64,000 nucleotides of DNA, from NCBI RefSeq assembly GCF_024807845.1, contig NZ_JANUEQ010000001.1, forward strand, positions 1,358,900 through 1,422,899, in the 5' to 3' direction. Shown here piece by piece: positions 39,785-56,839 of the stretch. This DNA comes from Klebsiella sp. BIGb0407. Its GTDB lineage: Bacteria > Pseudomonadota > Gammaproteobacteria > Enterobacterales > Enterobacteriaceae. Every line of letters begins with the position of its first letter. The first letter of the stretch is position 1. Below the pieces are notes generated by a model that was not told the DNA's origin, did not search any database, and was given only the letters and a program-made list of their open reading frames with translations. The position numbers and the translations under genes were made by a program.

Positions 39785-40642
39785 GTGAAAGCTGACAACC
39801 CTTTTGACCTGATACTTCCTCCCGAGGTGGCGAAAGTTGCCGAAAATACGGGAGTATATAAAGCCACAAAACATCCATTAACGACGTTTTTCCTGGCGAT
39901 TACCGCAGGCGTTTTCATTTCAATCGCTTTTGTTTTCTACATCACCTCAACAACCGGCGGAGCCGCTTTGCCTTTTGGTGTTGTAAAGCTGATTGGTGGC
40001 GTGTGTTTCTCCCTCGGACTGATTCTCTGCGTTGTCTGTGGGGCTGACCTCTTCACCTCTACCGTGCTTATTGTGGTCGCGAAAGCCAGCGGACGCATAA
40101 CATGGATGCAGCTGGCTAAGAACTGGCTTAACGTTTATGTCGGTAACTTAGTCGGTGCGCTGGTCTTTGTGGCACTGATATTTTTTGCCGGGATGTATAT
40201 GACGGCAGAAGGTCAATGGGGGTTAAATCTTTTACAAACCGCTGACCATAAAATGCACCATACTTTTATTGAAGCCGTCTGCCTGGGTATCCTGGCTAAC
40301 TTATTAGTCTGTCTTGCGGTCTGGATGAGTTACTCAGGTCGCAGTTTGATGGATAAGATGTTTGCGATGATTCTGCCAGTTGCTATGTTTGTATCTAGCG
40401 GCTTTGAACACAGTATTGCAAATATGTTCCTGATTCCAATGGCGATTGCGGTACGCGATTTTGCCAGCCCGGAATTCTGGACCGCGGTGGGGTCTTCTCC
40501 TGAGAATTTTCCCCACCTGAGCGTTATGAACTTTATCACTGACAATCTGATCCCTGTCACCATCGGCAACATTATCGGCGGTGGTTTACTGGTCGGGTTG
40601 ACGTACTGGGTAATATATCTGCGTGAGGGTGCTAAGCATTAA
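39785..40642 (+). CDS. focA: Formate channel FocA
   Basis: A 285-residue formate/nitrite transporter-family channel (E. coli 285) with six membrane helices, working as a pentamer to export or import formate. Begins MKADNPFDLILPPEVAKVAE and contains SSGFEHSIANMFLIPMAIAV with the conserved pore histidine. The start codon is GTG, as in E. coli focA. pflB follows after 53 bases. Confidence 0.97.
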   Translation: MKADNPFDLILPPEVAKVAENTGVYKATKHPLTTFFLAITAGVFISIAFVFYITSTTGGAALPFGVVKLIGGVCFSLGLILCVVCGADLFTSTVLIVVAKASGRITWMQLAKNWLNVYVGNLVGALVFVALIFFAGMYMTAEGQWGLNLLQTADHKMHHTFIEAVCLGILANLLVCLAVWMSYSGRSLMDKMFAMILPVAMFVSSGFEHSIANMFLIPMAIAVRDFASPEFWTAVGSSPENFPHLSVMNFITDNLIPVTIGNIIGGGLLVGLTYWVIYLREGAKH

Positions 40643-40695
40643 TCTTAGCGTCGCAGGCAGGATGAAGAACTCCACATTTAGAAGGTAGGTGCTAC

Positions 40696-42978
40696 ATGTC
40701 CGATCTCAATGAAAAATTGGCCACCGCATGGGAAGGCTTTGCGAAAGGCGACTGGCAGAATGAAGTCAACGTACGTGACTTTATTCAGAAAAACTACACA
40801 CCGTATGAAGGCGATGAGTCTTTCCTGGAAGGTGCGACAGACGCAACCACTACACTGTGGGATTCCGTAATGGAAGGCGTTAAACAGGAAAACCGTACTC
40901 ACGCTCCTGTTGACTTTGATACCGACCTTGCTTCAACTATCACCGCCCATGACGCGGGATATATCAATAAAAGCCTCGAAACTATCGTTGGTCTGCAAAC
41001 TGATGCGCCATTGAAACGTGCGATCATTCCGTTTGGTGGCATCAAAATGGTTGAAGGTTCTTGTAAAGTATACGGTCGTGAACTCGACCCAATGCTGAAA
41101 AAAATCTTCACCGAATACCGTAAAACCCATAACCAGGGCGTGTTTGACGTTTATACCCCAGACATCATTCGTTGTCGTAAATCTGGTGTTATCACCGGTC
41201 TGCCAGATGCTTACGGCCGTGGTCGTATCATCGGTGACTACCGTCGTGTTGCACTGTACGGTATCGACTTCCTGATGAAAGACAAATTTGCTCAGTTCAC
41301 TTCTTTACAGAGCAAACTGGAAAACGGCGAAGACCTGGAAGCAACCATCCGTCTGCGTGAGGAAATTTCTGAACAGCACCGTGCTCTGGGCCAAATTAAA
41401 GAAATGGCAGCTAAATATGGCTACGACATTTCTGGTCCTGCGACTAATGCTCAGGAAGCGGTTCAGTGGACCTATTTTGGTTACCTGGCAGCAGTAAAAT
41501 CTCAGAACGGTGCTGCGATGTCCTTCGGACGCGTATCAACCTTCCTGGATGCGTACATTGAACGTGACCTGAAAGCAGGCAAAATCACTGAGCTTGATGC
41601 TCAGGAAATGATTGACCACTTGGTTATGAAACTGCGTATGGTACGTTTCCTGCGTACGCCTGAATATGATGAGCTGTTCTCTGGTGACCCAATCTGGGCA
41701 ACTGAATCCATCGCCGGTATGGGTGTTGATGGCCGTACTCTGGTTACCAAAAGTAGCTTCCGTGTTCTGAACACCCTCTACACTATGGGACCGTCTCCAG
41801 AGCCAAACATCACTATTCTGTGGTCTGAAAAACTGCCACTGAACTTCAAAAAATACGCGGCAAAAGTCTCCATCGATACCTCTTCTCTGCAATATGAGAA
41901 CGATGATTTGATGCGCCCTGACTTCGATAACGATGACTACGCGATTGCTTGTTGCGTGAGCCCAATGGTTATCGGTAAGCAAATGCAGTTCTTCGGTGCG
42001 CGTGCTAACCTCGCGAAAACCATGCTGTATGCTATCAACGGCGGTATTGATGAAAAACTGAAAATGCAGGTTGGTCCGAAAGAATTGCCTATCATGGATA
42101 GCGTTCTGGACTATGACACTGTACTGGCTCGTCTGGACCACTTTATGGACTGGCTGGCAAAACAGTATGTCACTGCGTTGAATATCATCCACTACATGCA
42201 TGACAAATACAGCTATGAAGCATCACTGATGGCTCTGCATGACCGTGATGTTGTTCGTACTATGGCATGTGGTATTGCTGGTCTTTCTGTTGCAGCTGAC
42301 TCCTTGTCTGCGATTAAATATGCAACAGTAAAACCTATTCGTGATGAAGATGGCCTGGCGGTTGACTTCGAAATCGAAGGCGAATATCCACAGTTCGGTA
42401 ACAACGACTCACGTGTTGATGATATCGCTGTTGACCTGGTTGAACGTTTCATGAAAAAAATTCAGAAACTGACAACTTACCGCAACTCAGTTCCAACTCA
42501 GTCAGTACTGACCATTACTTCTAACGTGGTTTACGGTAAGAAAACCGGTAATACCCCAGATGGTCGTCGTGCTGGTACTCCGTTTGGTCCGGGCGCTAAC
42601 CCAATGCACGGTCGTGACCAGAAAGGTGCTGTTGCCTCTCTGACTTCCGTCGCCAAACTGCCGTTTGCTTACGCGAAAGATGGTATCTCTTATACCTTCT
42701 CTATCGTACCAAACGCACTGGGTAAAGATGACGATGTACGTAAAACTAACCTTGCGGGTCTGATGGATGGTTACTTCCATCATGAAGCGTCCATTGAAGG
42801 TGGTCAGCACCTGAACGTGAACGTCATGAACCGTGAAATGCTGCTTGATGCGATGGAGCATCCAGAGAAATATCCACAGCTAACCATCCGTGTATCGGGT
42901 TATGCAGTGCGCTTTAACTCTCTGACTAAAGAGCAACAGCAAGACGTAATCACTCGTACATTTACTAAGAGCTTCTAA
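40696..42978 (+). CDS. pflB: Formate C-acetyltransferase (pyruvate formate-lyase) PflB
   Basis: A 760-residue glycyl-radical enzyme, the same length as E. coli. The catalytic cysteine pair lies in [10 protein letters not shown], and the radical glycine in [13 protein letters not shown] near the C-terminus. Converts pyruvate and CoA to acetyl-CoA and formate in anaerobic growth. Codon use looks strongly biased to preferred codons, as expected for an abundant enzyme. Confidence 0.98.
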   Translation: MSDLNEKLATAWEGFAKGDWQNEVNVRDFIQKNYTPYEGDESFLEGATDATTTLWDSVMEGVKQENRTHAPVDFDTDLASTITAHDAGYINKSLETIVGLQTDAPLKRAIIPFGGIKMVEGSCKVYGRELDPMLKKIFTEYRKTHNQGVFDVYTPDIIRCRKSGVITGLPDAYGRGRIIGDYRRVALYGIDFLMKDKFAQFTSLQSKLENGEDLEATIRLREEISEQHRALGQIKEMAAKYGYDISGPATNAQEAVQWTYFGYLAAVKSQNGAAMSFGRVSTFLDAYIERDLKAGKITELDAQEMIDHLVMKLRMVRFLRTPEYDELFSGDPIWATESIAGMGVDGRTLVTKSSFRVLNTLYTMGPSPEPNITILWSEKLPLNFKKYAAKVSIDTSSLQYENDDLMRPDFDNDDYAIACCVSPMVIGKQMQFFGARANLAKTMLYAINGGIDEKLKMQVGPKELPIMDSVLDYDTVLARLDHFMDWLAKQYVTALNIIHYMHDKYSYEASLMALHDRDVVRTMACGIAGLSVAADSLSAIKYATVKPIRDEDGLAVDFEIEGEYPQFGNNDSRVDDIAVDLVERFMKKIQKLTTYRNSVPTQSVLTITSNVVYGKKTGNTPDGRRAGTPFGPGANPMHGRDQKGAVASLTSVAKLPFAYAKDGISYTFSIVPNALGKDDDVRKTNLAGLMDGYFHHEASIEGGQHLNVNVMNREMLLDAMEHPEKYPQLTIRVSGYAVRFNSLTKEQQQDVITRTFTKSF

Positions 42979-43040
42979 GGTCTTTGCCTGAATAAAAGAC
43001 CTGGAATAAGGATTTTGCTACAGTAGAGTCCTTAATAACA

Positions 43041-43075
43041 AAGAGGGAAAAACGTGGTTTTTCCCTCTTTGCATT
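43041..43075 (+). terminator. Terminator of pflB
   Basis: Long stem AAGAGGGAAAAA / TTTTTCCCTCTT with a 5-base loop, followed by TTTGCATTTTT. Separates abundant pflB mRNA from pflA. Confidence 0.88.
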
Positions 43076-43264
43076 TTTAAAATCTAACGAATTGATTTAT
43101 TTATTATTTTTAAATTACTGGTGCTAGTATAAGTCAGTTATCCAACGGCAAGACTGAATAGCCTGCTTTGCCGATTATCTGTCTGACAGGTTATCGGCAA
43201 AACAGACTAAACATAAAAAATCGATTGTCGACTCGCAATGGGTCATAGCTGGAGAAACGCCGCA

Positions 43265-44005
43265 ATGTCAGTTATTGGACGAATCCACTCTTTTGAATCC
43301 TGTGGCACCGTAGATGGCCCGGGCATCCGTTTTATCACCTTCTTCCAGGGCTGCCTGATGCGCTGCCTCTATTGCCATAACCGCGATACCTGGGATACGC
43401 ACGGTGGCAAGGAAATCACTGTTGAGGAATTAATGGCTGATGTTGTCAGCTACCGTCATTTTATGAATGCCTCGGGTGGCGGCGTCACGGCATCGGGTGG
43501 TGAAGCCATTCTGCAAGCTGAATTTGTACGTGACTGGTTCCGTGCCTGTCATAAAGAAGGCATTCATACTTGTCTCGATACCAATGGCTTTGTCCGCCGT
43601 TACGATCCGGTAATTGATGAATTACTGGAGGTCACAGACTTGGTGATGCTCGACCTGAAGCAGATCAATGATGAAATTCACCAGAACCTGGTCGGTGTTT
43701 CTAACCAGCGTACTCTGGAATTTGCTCGCTACCTGTCGAAAAAGAATATCAATGTCTGGATCCGCTATGTTGTCGTTCCAGGCTGGTCAGATGATGACGA
43801 CTCCGCCCATCGTCTGGGTGAATTTACTCGGGATATGGGTAACGTCGAAAAAATCGAACTGCTCCCCTACCATGAACTGGGTAAACATAAATGGGTTGCG
43901 ATGGGCGAAGAGTACAAACTGGATGGCGTTAATCCGCCGACAAAAGAGACCATGGAACGCGTCAAAGGTATTCTTGAGCAGTACGGGCATAAAGTGATGT
44001 ACTAA
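43265..44005 (+). CDS. pflA: Pyruvate formate-lyase 1-activating enzyme PflA
   Basis: A 246-residue radical SAM enzyme that installs the glycyl radical on PflB. The 4Fe-4S motif is [14 protein letters not shown] (CxxxCxxC); [13 protein letters not shown] is the SAM-binding region. Start ATG 43265 gives the canonical [20 protein letters not shown] with GGAG upstream; the longer frame to 43238 is unsupported. Confidence 0.97.
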   Translation: MSVIGRIHSFESCGTVDGPGIRFITFFQGCLMRCLYCHNRDTWDTHGGKEITVEELMADVVSYRHFMNASGGGVTASGGEAILQAEFVRDWFRACHKEGIHTCLDTNGFVRRYDPVIDELLEVTDLVMLDLKQINDEIHQNLVGVSNQRTLEFARYLSKKNINVWIRYVVVPGWSDDDDSAHRLGEFTRDMGNVEKIELLPYHELGKHKWVAMGEEYKLDGVNPPTKETMERVKGILEQYGHKVMY

Positions 44006-44020
44006 CCCTTGAGGTTACTT

Positions 44021-44050
44021 ACAGGCGCTCACAAGAGCGCCTGTTGCTTT
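44021..44050. terminator. Terminator between convergent pflA and ycaD
   Basis: Perfect 10-base stem ACAGGCGCTC / GAGCGCCTGT with a 4-base loop, then TGCTTTTC. Confidence 0.88.
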
Positions 44051-45199
44051 TCAGGCATGTGCCACTGGAGTTGAATGCTGGCCTGTTTTGCTCAAGAGCA
44101 GCATCAGATACACCAGTGAAACGCCAGCAATAACGATAAATAGCAAGCTATCAGAGTAGCTCTGCATCAAAGCCGCTGTCAGTAAAGGACCTAACAAACT
44201 CCCCGCGGTGTAGCTCAACAACAGTGCCTGATTCATGGCAACTAACTGGTGATGAGTGACTTTCTCACAGGCCCAGCCCATGGCTACCGGATACAGAGTA
44301 AACCCCGCAGCGCCAAGAATACACAGTGACGGTGCCATAGCTGCGTGACTCAACATGCCAGCGCTGCCGACAACAATCGCGAACACTTGCCCACGTAAGA
44401 TCAGCAGCCGTCCATATTTATCAGCCAGACGACCAATCGGCCACTGTGCAATTACCCCGGCACTGATCATCATCGCCATCCAAAAACCAATATCGGAATC
44501 ACTTAATCCCTGATGATTCAGATAAAGCGGCATCAGGGCGTACAGCGACCCCAAAATCACGCCGGAGATAACACAGCCATGAACCCCAAGGCGCGCGTTA
44601 CGCAAACGCAGCATTAAGCGCACTGTGGTACTTTCCTGCTGTGTCTGGCTGTTATTGATGATATGGGTAAACAACAGCGGTAGAATAGCTGCCAGCACCA
44701 ATGCAGTGGCCCAGGGCAGTACGCTGACCAGCGCCGTCGGTAACTGACTGACAGCAAACTGTCCCAGCACCGTACCGATATAAGTCACCATCATGTAGGC
44801 CGCCAGTAAACGTCCTCTATTTTGAGTCGTACCACTGCACATCAAGGCACTTTCAACAATCACCCAGATCATCGCGCAGCCTACACCGGCAATAAAGCGG
44901 AATATCATCCAGCTCCAAGTACCCACGATTAAGCCTAGCCCGGCGCAGGCCAGGGCAAAAAGTAATACAGCCAGATAATAACTACGATTAAAACCAAGAT
45001 ATTTAATGACGCTCCCGGTCACCATCGCGCCCACCAGGTTACCCGTAAAGTAGGCTGAACTCACGATACCCACTTGCCATACAGGCAGGTTTTCATGCGC
45101 CAGCCAGAGTGGTACCAGCGTGTTAAGCACGGCTATTACGAGGGTCAATAGCATAAGCCCACAAAGTAATAACTTTATGGGGCGGGTATAGGTTGGCAT
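44051..45199 (-). CDS. ycaD: MFS-type transporter YcaD
   Basis: A 382-residue major facilitator superfamily protein with 12 helices and the E. coli length. Marks include [57 protein letters not shown] and [19 protein letters not shown]. Substrate unknown. Start ATG 45199 fits the family N-terminus ([12 protein letters not shown]) but has no clear ribosome-binding site; ATG 45241 with GGTGG upstream is an alternative that adds 14 residues. Confidence 0.9.
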   Translation of the reverse strand: MPTYTRPIKLLLCGLMLLTLVIAVLNTLVPLWLAHENLPVWQVGIVSSAYFTGNLVGAMVTGSVIKYLGFNRSYYLAVLLFALACAGLGLIVGTWSWMIFRFIAGVGCAMIWVIVESALMCSGTTQNRGRLLAAYMMVTYIGTVLGQFAVSQLPTALVSVLPWATALVLAAILPLLFTHIINNSQTQQESTTVRLMLRLRNARLGVHGCVISGVILGSLYALMPLYLNHQGLSDSDIGFWMAMMISAGVIAQWPIGRLADKYGRLLILRGQVFAIVVGSAGMLSHAAMAPSLCILGAAGFTLYPVAMGWACEKVTHHQLVAMNQALLLSYTAGSLLGPLLTAALMQSYSDSLLFIVIAGVSLVYLMLLLSKTGQHSTPVAHA

Positions 45200-45506
45200 G
45201 GATAAAAAAACCGTGAAGGAGTGAGCAATTGTGCGCATCATGCCACCAGAAAAATGATTGTCAATCCAGTGCTGGCGGGGGCTAAGAGGTTTTTGAGTAT
45301 ATCGATTTAAAAAATTCATCCTGCAACTCAAACTTAGTCCTGCAGGAAAGGTTATCCCTATGTTTTTAATAAAATAACACAAAAAGTATGGTTTTTTTTG
45401 AGACGAAAAATTTCATGGATCTTTGTGTGAAATTTTTTCATTTATTGCATTTTTTACTCTGAGATGGGGGGTATCACAAGATCAGTGAAACCAATGAAAG
45501 TGATAC

Positions 45507-45534
45507 AAAAAAAGCGCCTACAGGCGCTTTTTTT
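45507..45534 (-). terminator. Terminator of serS
   Basis: Symmetric stem AAAAAAAGCGCCT / AGGCGCTTTTTTT with a 2-base loop; works in either direction and lies 60 bases past serS. Confidence 0.9.
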
Positions 45535-45593
45535 AACAGGAAATCATCTCCTTTTGATAACTGACCACTGTGAGTGTTCAGCAGTACAAAAGA

Positions 45594-46952
<1,359 letters not shown>

Positions 46953-46978
46953 TTACTAACCTTACCGCAACGACTGCC

Positions 46979-48322
46979 TTAGCGATAGCGTTTTGTGGGG
47001 CTTTTCTGATCCAGCTCAGTTAACCAGGCTAGCTTTTCGCCAATCTTACCTTCAAGGCCTCTGTTGCTTGGATAATAATAACGCGTTTGTGCCATTTGTT
47101 CGGGAAAATACGTTTCACCGGCCGCATAGGCGTTAGTTTCATCATGGGCATAACGATAGCTCTGTCCGTAGCCCATTTCCTTCATCAGTTTGGTCGGCGC
47201 ATTGCGCAGATGTACTGGAACCTCATAATCAGGCTGCTCGCGGGCATCCGCCATGGCGGCTTTAAATGCGGTATAGACGGCATTACTTTTTGCCGCACAG
47301 GCAAGATAGACTATCGCCTGGGCAATGGCTCTTTCACCTTCGGCCGGGCCCACACGGGTAAAGCAGTCCCAGGCAGCAATAGCTATCTGCATGGCGCGTG
47401 GGTCTGCATTTCCTACATCTTCTGAGGCAATCGCCAGTAGTCGCCGGGCAACATACAGCGGATCGCCACCGGCACTGATTATTCTTGCGTACCAGTACAG
47501 TGCGGCATCCGGCGCTGAACCACGAACTGATTTATGTAATGCGGAAATAAGGTCGTAAAAACGATCGCCTTTATTATCAAACCGGGCACTGCGTTCGCCG
47601 GCAACTTCAGTCAGCAGACTGACGGGCAAAGTGCGCTGGCCTTGAGCGTCAATTTCGGCCATATCAGCCATCATTTCGAGCGTATTCAGGGCGCGTCTGG
47701 CATCACCATTAACCAGTTGGGCAATCGCAAGCCGGGTCTCATCAGGTAAGACAAGATTCTGCTCACCATAACCCCGCTGTTTATCATTCATCGCCTGATC
47801 AAGCACCTGCTCTATTTCCTGGTCGGTGAGTGACTTGAGTAAATAGACGCGCGCGCGTGATAGCAATGCGGAGTTCAGTTCAAACGAAGGGTTTTCTGTT
47901 GTGGCGCCAATAAACGTCACCGTGCCATCTTCAATATGCGGCAGAAAGGCATCCTGCTGGCTTTTATTGAAACGATGCACTTCATCTACAAACAGAATGG
48001 TTCGGCGGCCACCATGACGATTCTGACGGGCACGTTCTATCGCCTCGCGGATCTCTTTCACACCCGATGTCACAGCCGAGAGACGTTCAACCTGAGCATC
48101 AGCGTAGTGGGCAATAACTTCCGCAAGCGTTGTTTTCCCGGTACCCGGGGGTCCCCAGAGGATCATGGAATGCAAATGACCCGCTTCAATAGCTCGGGGG
48201 AAAGGCTTGCCTTCGGCCAGCAGATGCTGCTGGCCAATATACTGTGCAAGATTTTCTGGCCGCATACGTGCGGCCAATGGCTTAAAGCTGTTTTCAGAGA
48301 AATCGAGCGACAGATTACTCAC
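46979..48322 (-). CDS. rarA: Replication-associated recombination protein A (RarA/MgsA)
   Basis: A 447-residue AAA+ ATPase of the clamp-loader-like class. Walker [18 protein letters not shown] is near residues 55-71, Walker [19 protein letters not shown], and sensor 1 [11 protein letters not shown]. Acts at stalled replication forks. Its start is 8 bases after the lolA stop, so lolA-rarA are co-transcribed. Confidence 0.97.
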   Translation of the reverse strand: MSNLSLDFSENSFKPLAARMRPENLAQYIGQQHLLAEGKPFPRAIEAGHLHSMILWGPPGTGKTTLAEVIAHYADAQVERLSAVTSGVKEIREAIERARQNRHGGRRTILFVDEVHRFNKSQQDAFLPHIEDGTVTFIGATTENPSFELNSALLSRARVYLLKSLTDQEIEQVLDQAMNDKQRGYGEQNLVLPDETRLAIAQLVNGDARRALNTLEMMADMAEIDAQGQRTLPVSLLTEVAGERSARFDNKGDRFYDLISALHKSVRGSAPDAALYWYARIISAGGDPLYVARRLLAIASEDVGNADPRAMQIAIAAWDCFTRVGPAEGERAIAQAIVYLACAAKSNAVYTAFKAAMADAREQPDYEVPVHLRNAPTKLMKEMGYGQSYRYAHDETNAYAAGETYFPEQMAQTRYYYPSNRGLEGKIGEKLAWLTELDQKSPTKRYR

Positions 48323-48330
48323 TGCAACCT

Positions 48331-48942
48331 CTACTTACGCTGATCGTCTATCGTTACGCCTGCTGGGGGGGTAAAAGTAAACTTACTCGCATCAACCGTT
48401 GCCGTTGGCTGGGCTTTTAATGCGTAGCTGCTACGCTGGTCGTCCTGTTCGATGGCGCTGAAGCTGTTAATCGCACCATTACGACCCACATTAATCGTGA
48501 ACTGCTTAAGATTGCCCGCACCATTTTTAGGGGTCAGAACAAATTCATCCCCATTTTGCTTGATGTTGTACTGGCTCCAGTCAGAAGCCTGATTACGTGC
48601 AATCAGCATGAAAGGGGTATTACTGGTGACATCTTTAAGCCAGCTGGCACTCACCTGTTCAACGAACGGGTTATAGAACCACAATGTTTTACCGTCAGAC
48701 ACCAGAATGCTTTCATCCGGCTGTGTCATATGCCAGTTAAACAGGTTAGGACGTTTTACCCATAAATCGCCCTGTCCTTCCTGCACCGTAGCCCCACTGC
48801 CGTCCGTTACTTTTTGAGTAAAGCTGGCATGAAAGGTGCTAACTTTATCAAGACGACTCTGCAAGTCCCCTGCGGCATCGGCCCAGGCTGTACTGCCGAT
48901 CATCGCGCTAAACAGTACACAGGCAGTAACTACTTTTTTCAT
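48331..48942 (-). CDS. lolA: Outer-membrane lipoprotein carrier protein LolA
   Basis: A 203-residue periplasmic chaperone. A signal peptide ends at about residue 21 (STAWADA). [36 protein letters not shown] and [12 protein letters not shown] are conserved. Carries lipoproteins from LolCDE to LolB. Start ATG 48942 has GGGAAG upstream; a longer frame to 48996 adds an unrelated stretch. Confidence 0.96.
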   Translation of the reverse strand: MKKVVTACVLFSAMIGSTAWADAAGDLQSRLDKVSTFHASFTQKVTDGSGATVQEGQGDLWVKRPNLFNWHMTQPDESILVSDGKTLWFYNPFVEQVSASWLKDVTSNTPFMLIARNQASDWSQYNIKQNGDEFVLTPKNGAGNLKQFTINVGRNGAINSFSAIEQDDQRSSYALKAQPTATVDASKFTFTPPAGVTIDDQRK

Positions 48943-49085
48943 TGTCTTCCCTCTGAATCCTTTTTGCCATCCGGTGATGGTATCTCTGTTACTCACTGTA
49001 GAGGATCCTTCGTGGCTACAACAGTAGGATACACCTATTTATACCCTTCTTTGCATAGCCACACCGTCACCTCACATTCGCAGCG

Positions 49086-52877
<3,792 letters not shown>

Positions 52878-52997
52878 GAAAGGCTCTCCAGGTTATCAAA
52901 CTCAATGGGAACAACAGAACCGGGCCATACCGGGACTGTTGCTGTACGTATTCCCAGGAGTGTAACCAAAATACGCTAACTTTGCACCTGGCCAGTG

Positions 52998-53492
52998 TTA
53001 CCGGGTTTTAATAACCAGACGATTACTCTGTTTCACTTCTTCCATTACGACGTAAGTACGGGTGTCATTTACGCCCGGCAAACGTAGCAGGGTTTCACCC
53101 AGCAATTTACGATACGCAGACATATCAGGCACACGTGTTTTGAGAAGATAGTCAAAATCACCCGATACCAGATGGCACTCTTGAATTTCTTCAAGCTTCT
53201 GTACCGCTGAGTTAAATTGTTCAAACACATCAGGGGCGCCGCGATTCAGTGTGATTTCAACGAACACCAGAAGTGATGCATCCAGATAGTGAGGATTCAG
53301 CAGCGCTGTATAGCCCTGAATGAAACCCTGTCGTTCCAGACGACGCACACGTTCAAGACACGGCGTTGGTGAAAGACCCACACGTTTTGAAAGTTCAACG
53401 TTTGAAATGCGTCCGTCTTTTTGTAATTCATTTAAAATATTGCGATCGATACGATCGAGATCTTTGCCAGGGCGCTTTTTACTGTCTACCAT
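52998..53492 (-). CDS. lrp: Leucine-responsive regulatory protein
   Basis: A 164-residue Lrp/AsnC global regulator, the usual length. N-terminal helix-turn-helix (IDRNILNELQKDGRISNVEL, VGLSPTPCLERVRRLE) and C-terminal RAM effector domain (LVSGDFDYLLKTRVPDMSAY). Controls amino-acid metabolism and, in E. coli, also serC. Divergent from trxB. Confidence 0.98.
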   Translation of the reverse strand: MVDSKKRPGKDLDRIDRNILNELQKDGRISNVELSKRVGLSPTPCLERVRRLERQGFIQGYTALLNPHYLDASLLVFVEITLNRGAPDVFEQFNSAVQKLEEIQECHLVSGDFDYLLKTRVPDMSAYRKLLGETLLRLPGVNDTRTYVVMEEVKQSNRLVIKTR

Positions 53493-54955
<1,463 letters not shown>

Positions 54956-54973
54956 ATTTAATAATTTACAATA

Positions 54974-55000
54974 AAAGGCGTCCTTCCGGGTCGCCTTTAT
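54974..55000 (+). terminator. Terminator of trxB
   Basis: Stem AAAGGCG / CGCCTTT around an 11-base loop, then ATT. Modest strength. Confidence 0.65.
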
Positions 55001-55072
55001 TCATCCTGCAATGTAAGATTACGCGTTGAAATTGTCCGGGAATTCCTCCTTTTAACTGCAATCTGGCACGCG

Positions 55073-56839
55073 ATGAATAAGACCCGTCAACAAGAAATTA
55101 GCCGCTGGCTAAAACAACAAAGTATCATTTCCCGCCGCTGGCTCGCCCTGTCACGCCTGCTTGGTCTCGTGAGTGGTTTACTGATTATCGCTCAGGCCTG
55201 GATTATGGCCAATTTACTGCAATATATGATTATCGAGGGCATTCCTCGTGAAGCATTATTGCTGCCTTTTGTCCAACTGGCAGGGGTCTTTGTTTTGCGA
55301 GCCTGGGTCGTCTGGCTGCGTGAGAAGGTCGGTTATTATGCGGGCTTACATATCCGCAGAGTGATTCGTAAAAAAGTGCTCGATCGTCTGCATCAGGCGG
55401 GTCCCGCGTGGATCAAAGGTAAACCGGTTGGGAGCTGGGCAACGCTTATCCTTGAGCAAATAGAAGATATGCACGACTACTATGCGCGCTATTTGCCACA
55501 AATGACGCTAGCGACCATCGTCCCATTGCTGGTGGTGATTACTATCTTCCCAATCAACTGGGTTGCGGCCTTAATTCTGCTGTGTACTGCGCCATTGATT
55601 CCCTTGTTTATGGCGATGGTGGGAATGGGTGCCGCTGATGCTAACCGTCGTAACTTCCAGGCATTAGCCCGTCTGAGCGGGCATTTCCTCGACAGATTAC
55701 GGGGAATGGAGACATTGCGCGTTTTTGATCGCGGAGCGGCGGAAACAGAAAATATTCGTGTTGCCAGTCGTGATTTTCGTGAACGCACGATGGAAGTGCT
55801 GCGCATGGCGTTTCTTTCTTCCGGCGTGCTGGAATTTTTCGCCTCATTGTCTATCGCTCTGGTCGCCGTCTATTTTGGCTTCTCTTATCTCGGCGAACTC
55901 AACTTTGGTCACTATGGTACAGGCGTCACCCTCTTTGCCGGGTTCCTGGCCCTGATCCTTGCGCCTGAATTTTTCCAGCCACTGCGAGATATGGGCGCTT
56001 TTTATCATGCAAAAGCGCAAGCCGTGGGTGCTGCCGATACGCTGATGACCTTTATGGATGCACCGCTGCAACACCCCGAGCAAGGTCAGCAAACATTACC
56101 CCAGGGCGTTGCACTGAGTATTGAGGCCCGGGAACTGGAAATTCTTTCGCCCGAGGGACACCTCCTCGCAGGTCCACTGACCTTTACGCTTGCCGCAGGC
56201 AGTCGAGTGGTGCTGGTCGGGCAAAGTGGTGCCGGAAAAAGTTCACTGCTACATGTATTATCCGGCTTTCTGCCTTATCGCGGAAGTTTATCCGTCAATG
56301 GTATTGAGCTGTCACAACTGGCTCCGGACGAATGGCGTAAATTACTCAGCTGGGTTGGGCAAAACCCGCAGCTACCGGCAGCGACACTGCGTGAAAATGT
56401 ATTACTGGGTGCACCAGAAGCTGATAATACCCGACTGCAAACCGCCCTGGATAAAGCCTCTGTCACCGAGTTTTTACCCTTACTCCCTGCCGGAGTGGAT
56501 ACCGTTATTGGGGATGATGCCGCGCGTTTATCGGTAGGTCAGGCACAGCGTGTTGCACTGGCAAGGGCATTAATCAATCCTTGTCGGTTAATGTTACTTG
56601 ATGAACCCGCTGCCAGTCTTGATGCCCATAGTGAACAACGCGTGATGGCGGCACTAGGGGATGCTTCAACCCAACAAACTACCCTGATGGTGACACACCA
56701 GTTAGATTATATCAGCGACTGGGACGAAGTCTGGCTGATGCGTGACGGGAAAATCATTCAGCAAGGCAGTTATGCTCAGTTAGCCACACAGGATGGCCCC
56801 TTTGCGGCTCTGCTGGCTCATCGTCTGGAGGAGATTTGA
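55073..56839 (+). CDS. cydD: Heterodimeric thiol-reductant ABC exporter subunit CydD
   Basis: A 588-residue ABC half-transporter (six membrane helices, then Walker A VGQSGAGKSSLLHVLSG, signature-region LSVGQAQRVALARAL and Walker B LMLLDEPAASLD). With CydC it exports glutathione and cysteine to the periplasm and is needed for cytochrome bd assembly. Its TGA overlaps the cydC ATG by one base. Confidence 0.97.
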   Translation: MNKTRQQEISRWLKQQSIISRRWLALSRLLGLVSGLLIIAQAWIMANLLQYMIIEGIPREALLLPFVQLAGVFVLRAWVVWLREKVGYYAGLHIRRVIRKKVLDRLHQAGPAWIKGKPVGSWATLILEQIEDMHDYYARYLPQMTLATIVPLLVVITIFPINWVAALILLCTAPLIPLFMAMVGMGAADANRRNFQALARLSGHFLDRLRGMETLRVFDRGAAETENIRVASRDFRERTMEVLRMAFLSSGVLEFFASLSIALVAVYFGFSYLGELNFGHYGTGVTLFAGFLALILAPEFFQPLRDMGAFYHAKAQAVGAADTLMTFMDAPLQHPEQGQQTLPQGVALSIEARELEILSPEGHLLAGPLTFTLAAGSRVVLVGQSGAGKSSLLHVLSGFLPYRGSLSVNGIELSQLAPDEWRKLLSWVGQNPQLPAATLRENVLLGAPEADNTRLQTALDKASVTEFLPLLPAGVDTVIGDDAARLSVGQAQRVALARALINPCRLMLLDEPAASLDAHSEQRVMAALGDASTQQTTLMVTHQLDYISDWDEVWLMRDGKIIQQGSYAQLATQDGPFAALLAHRLEEI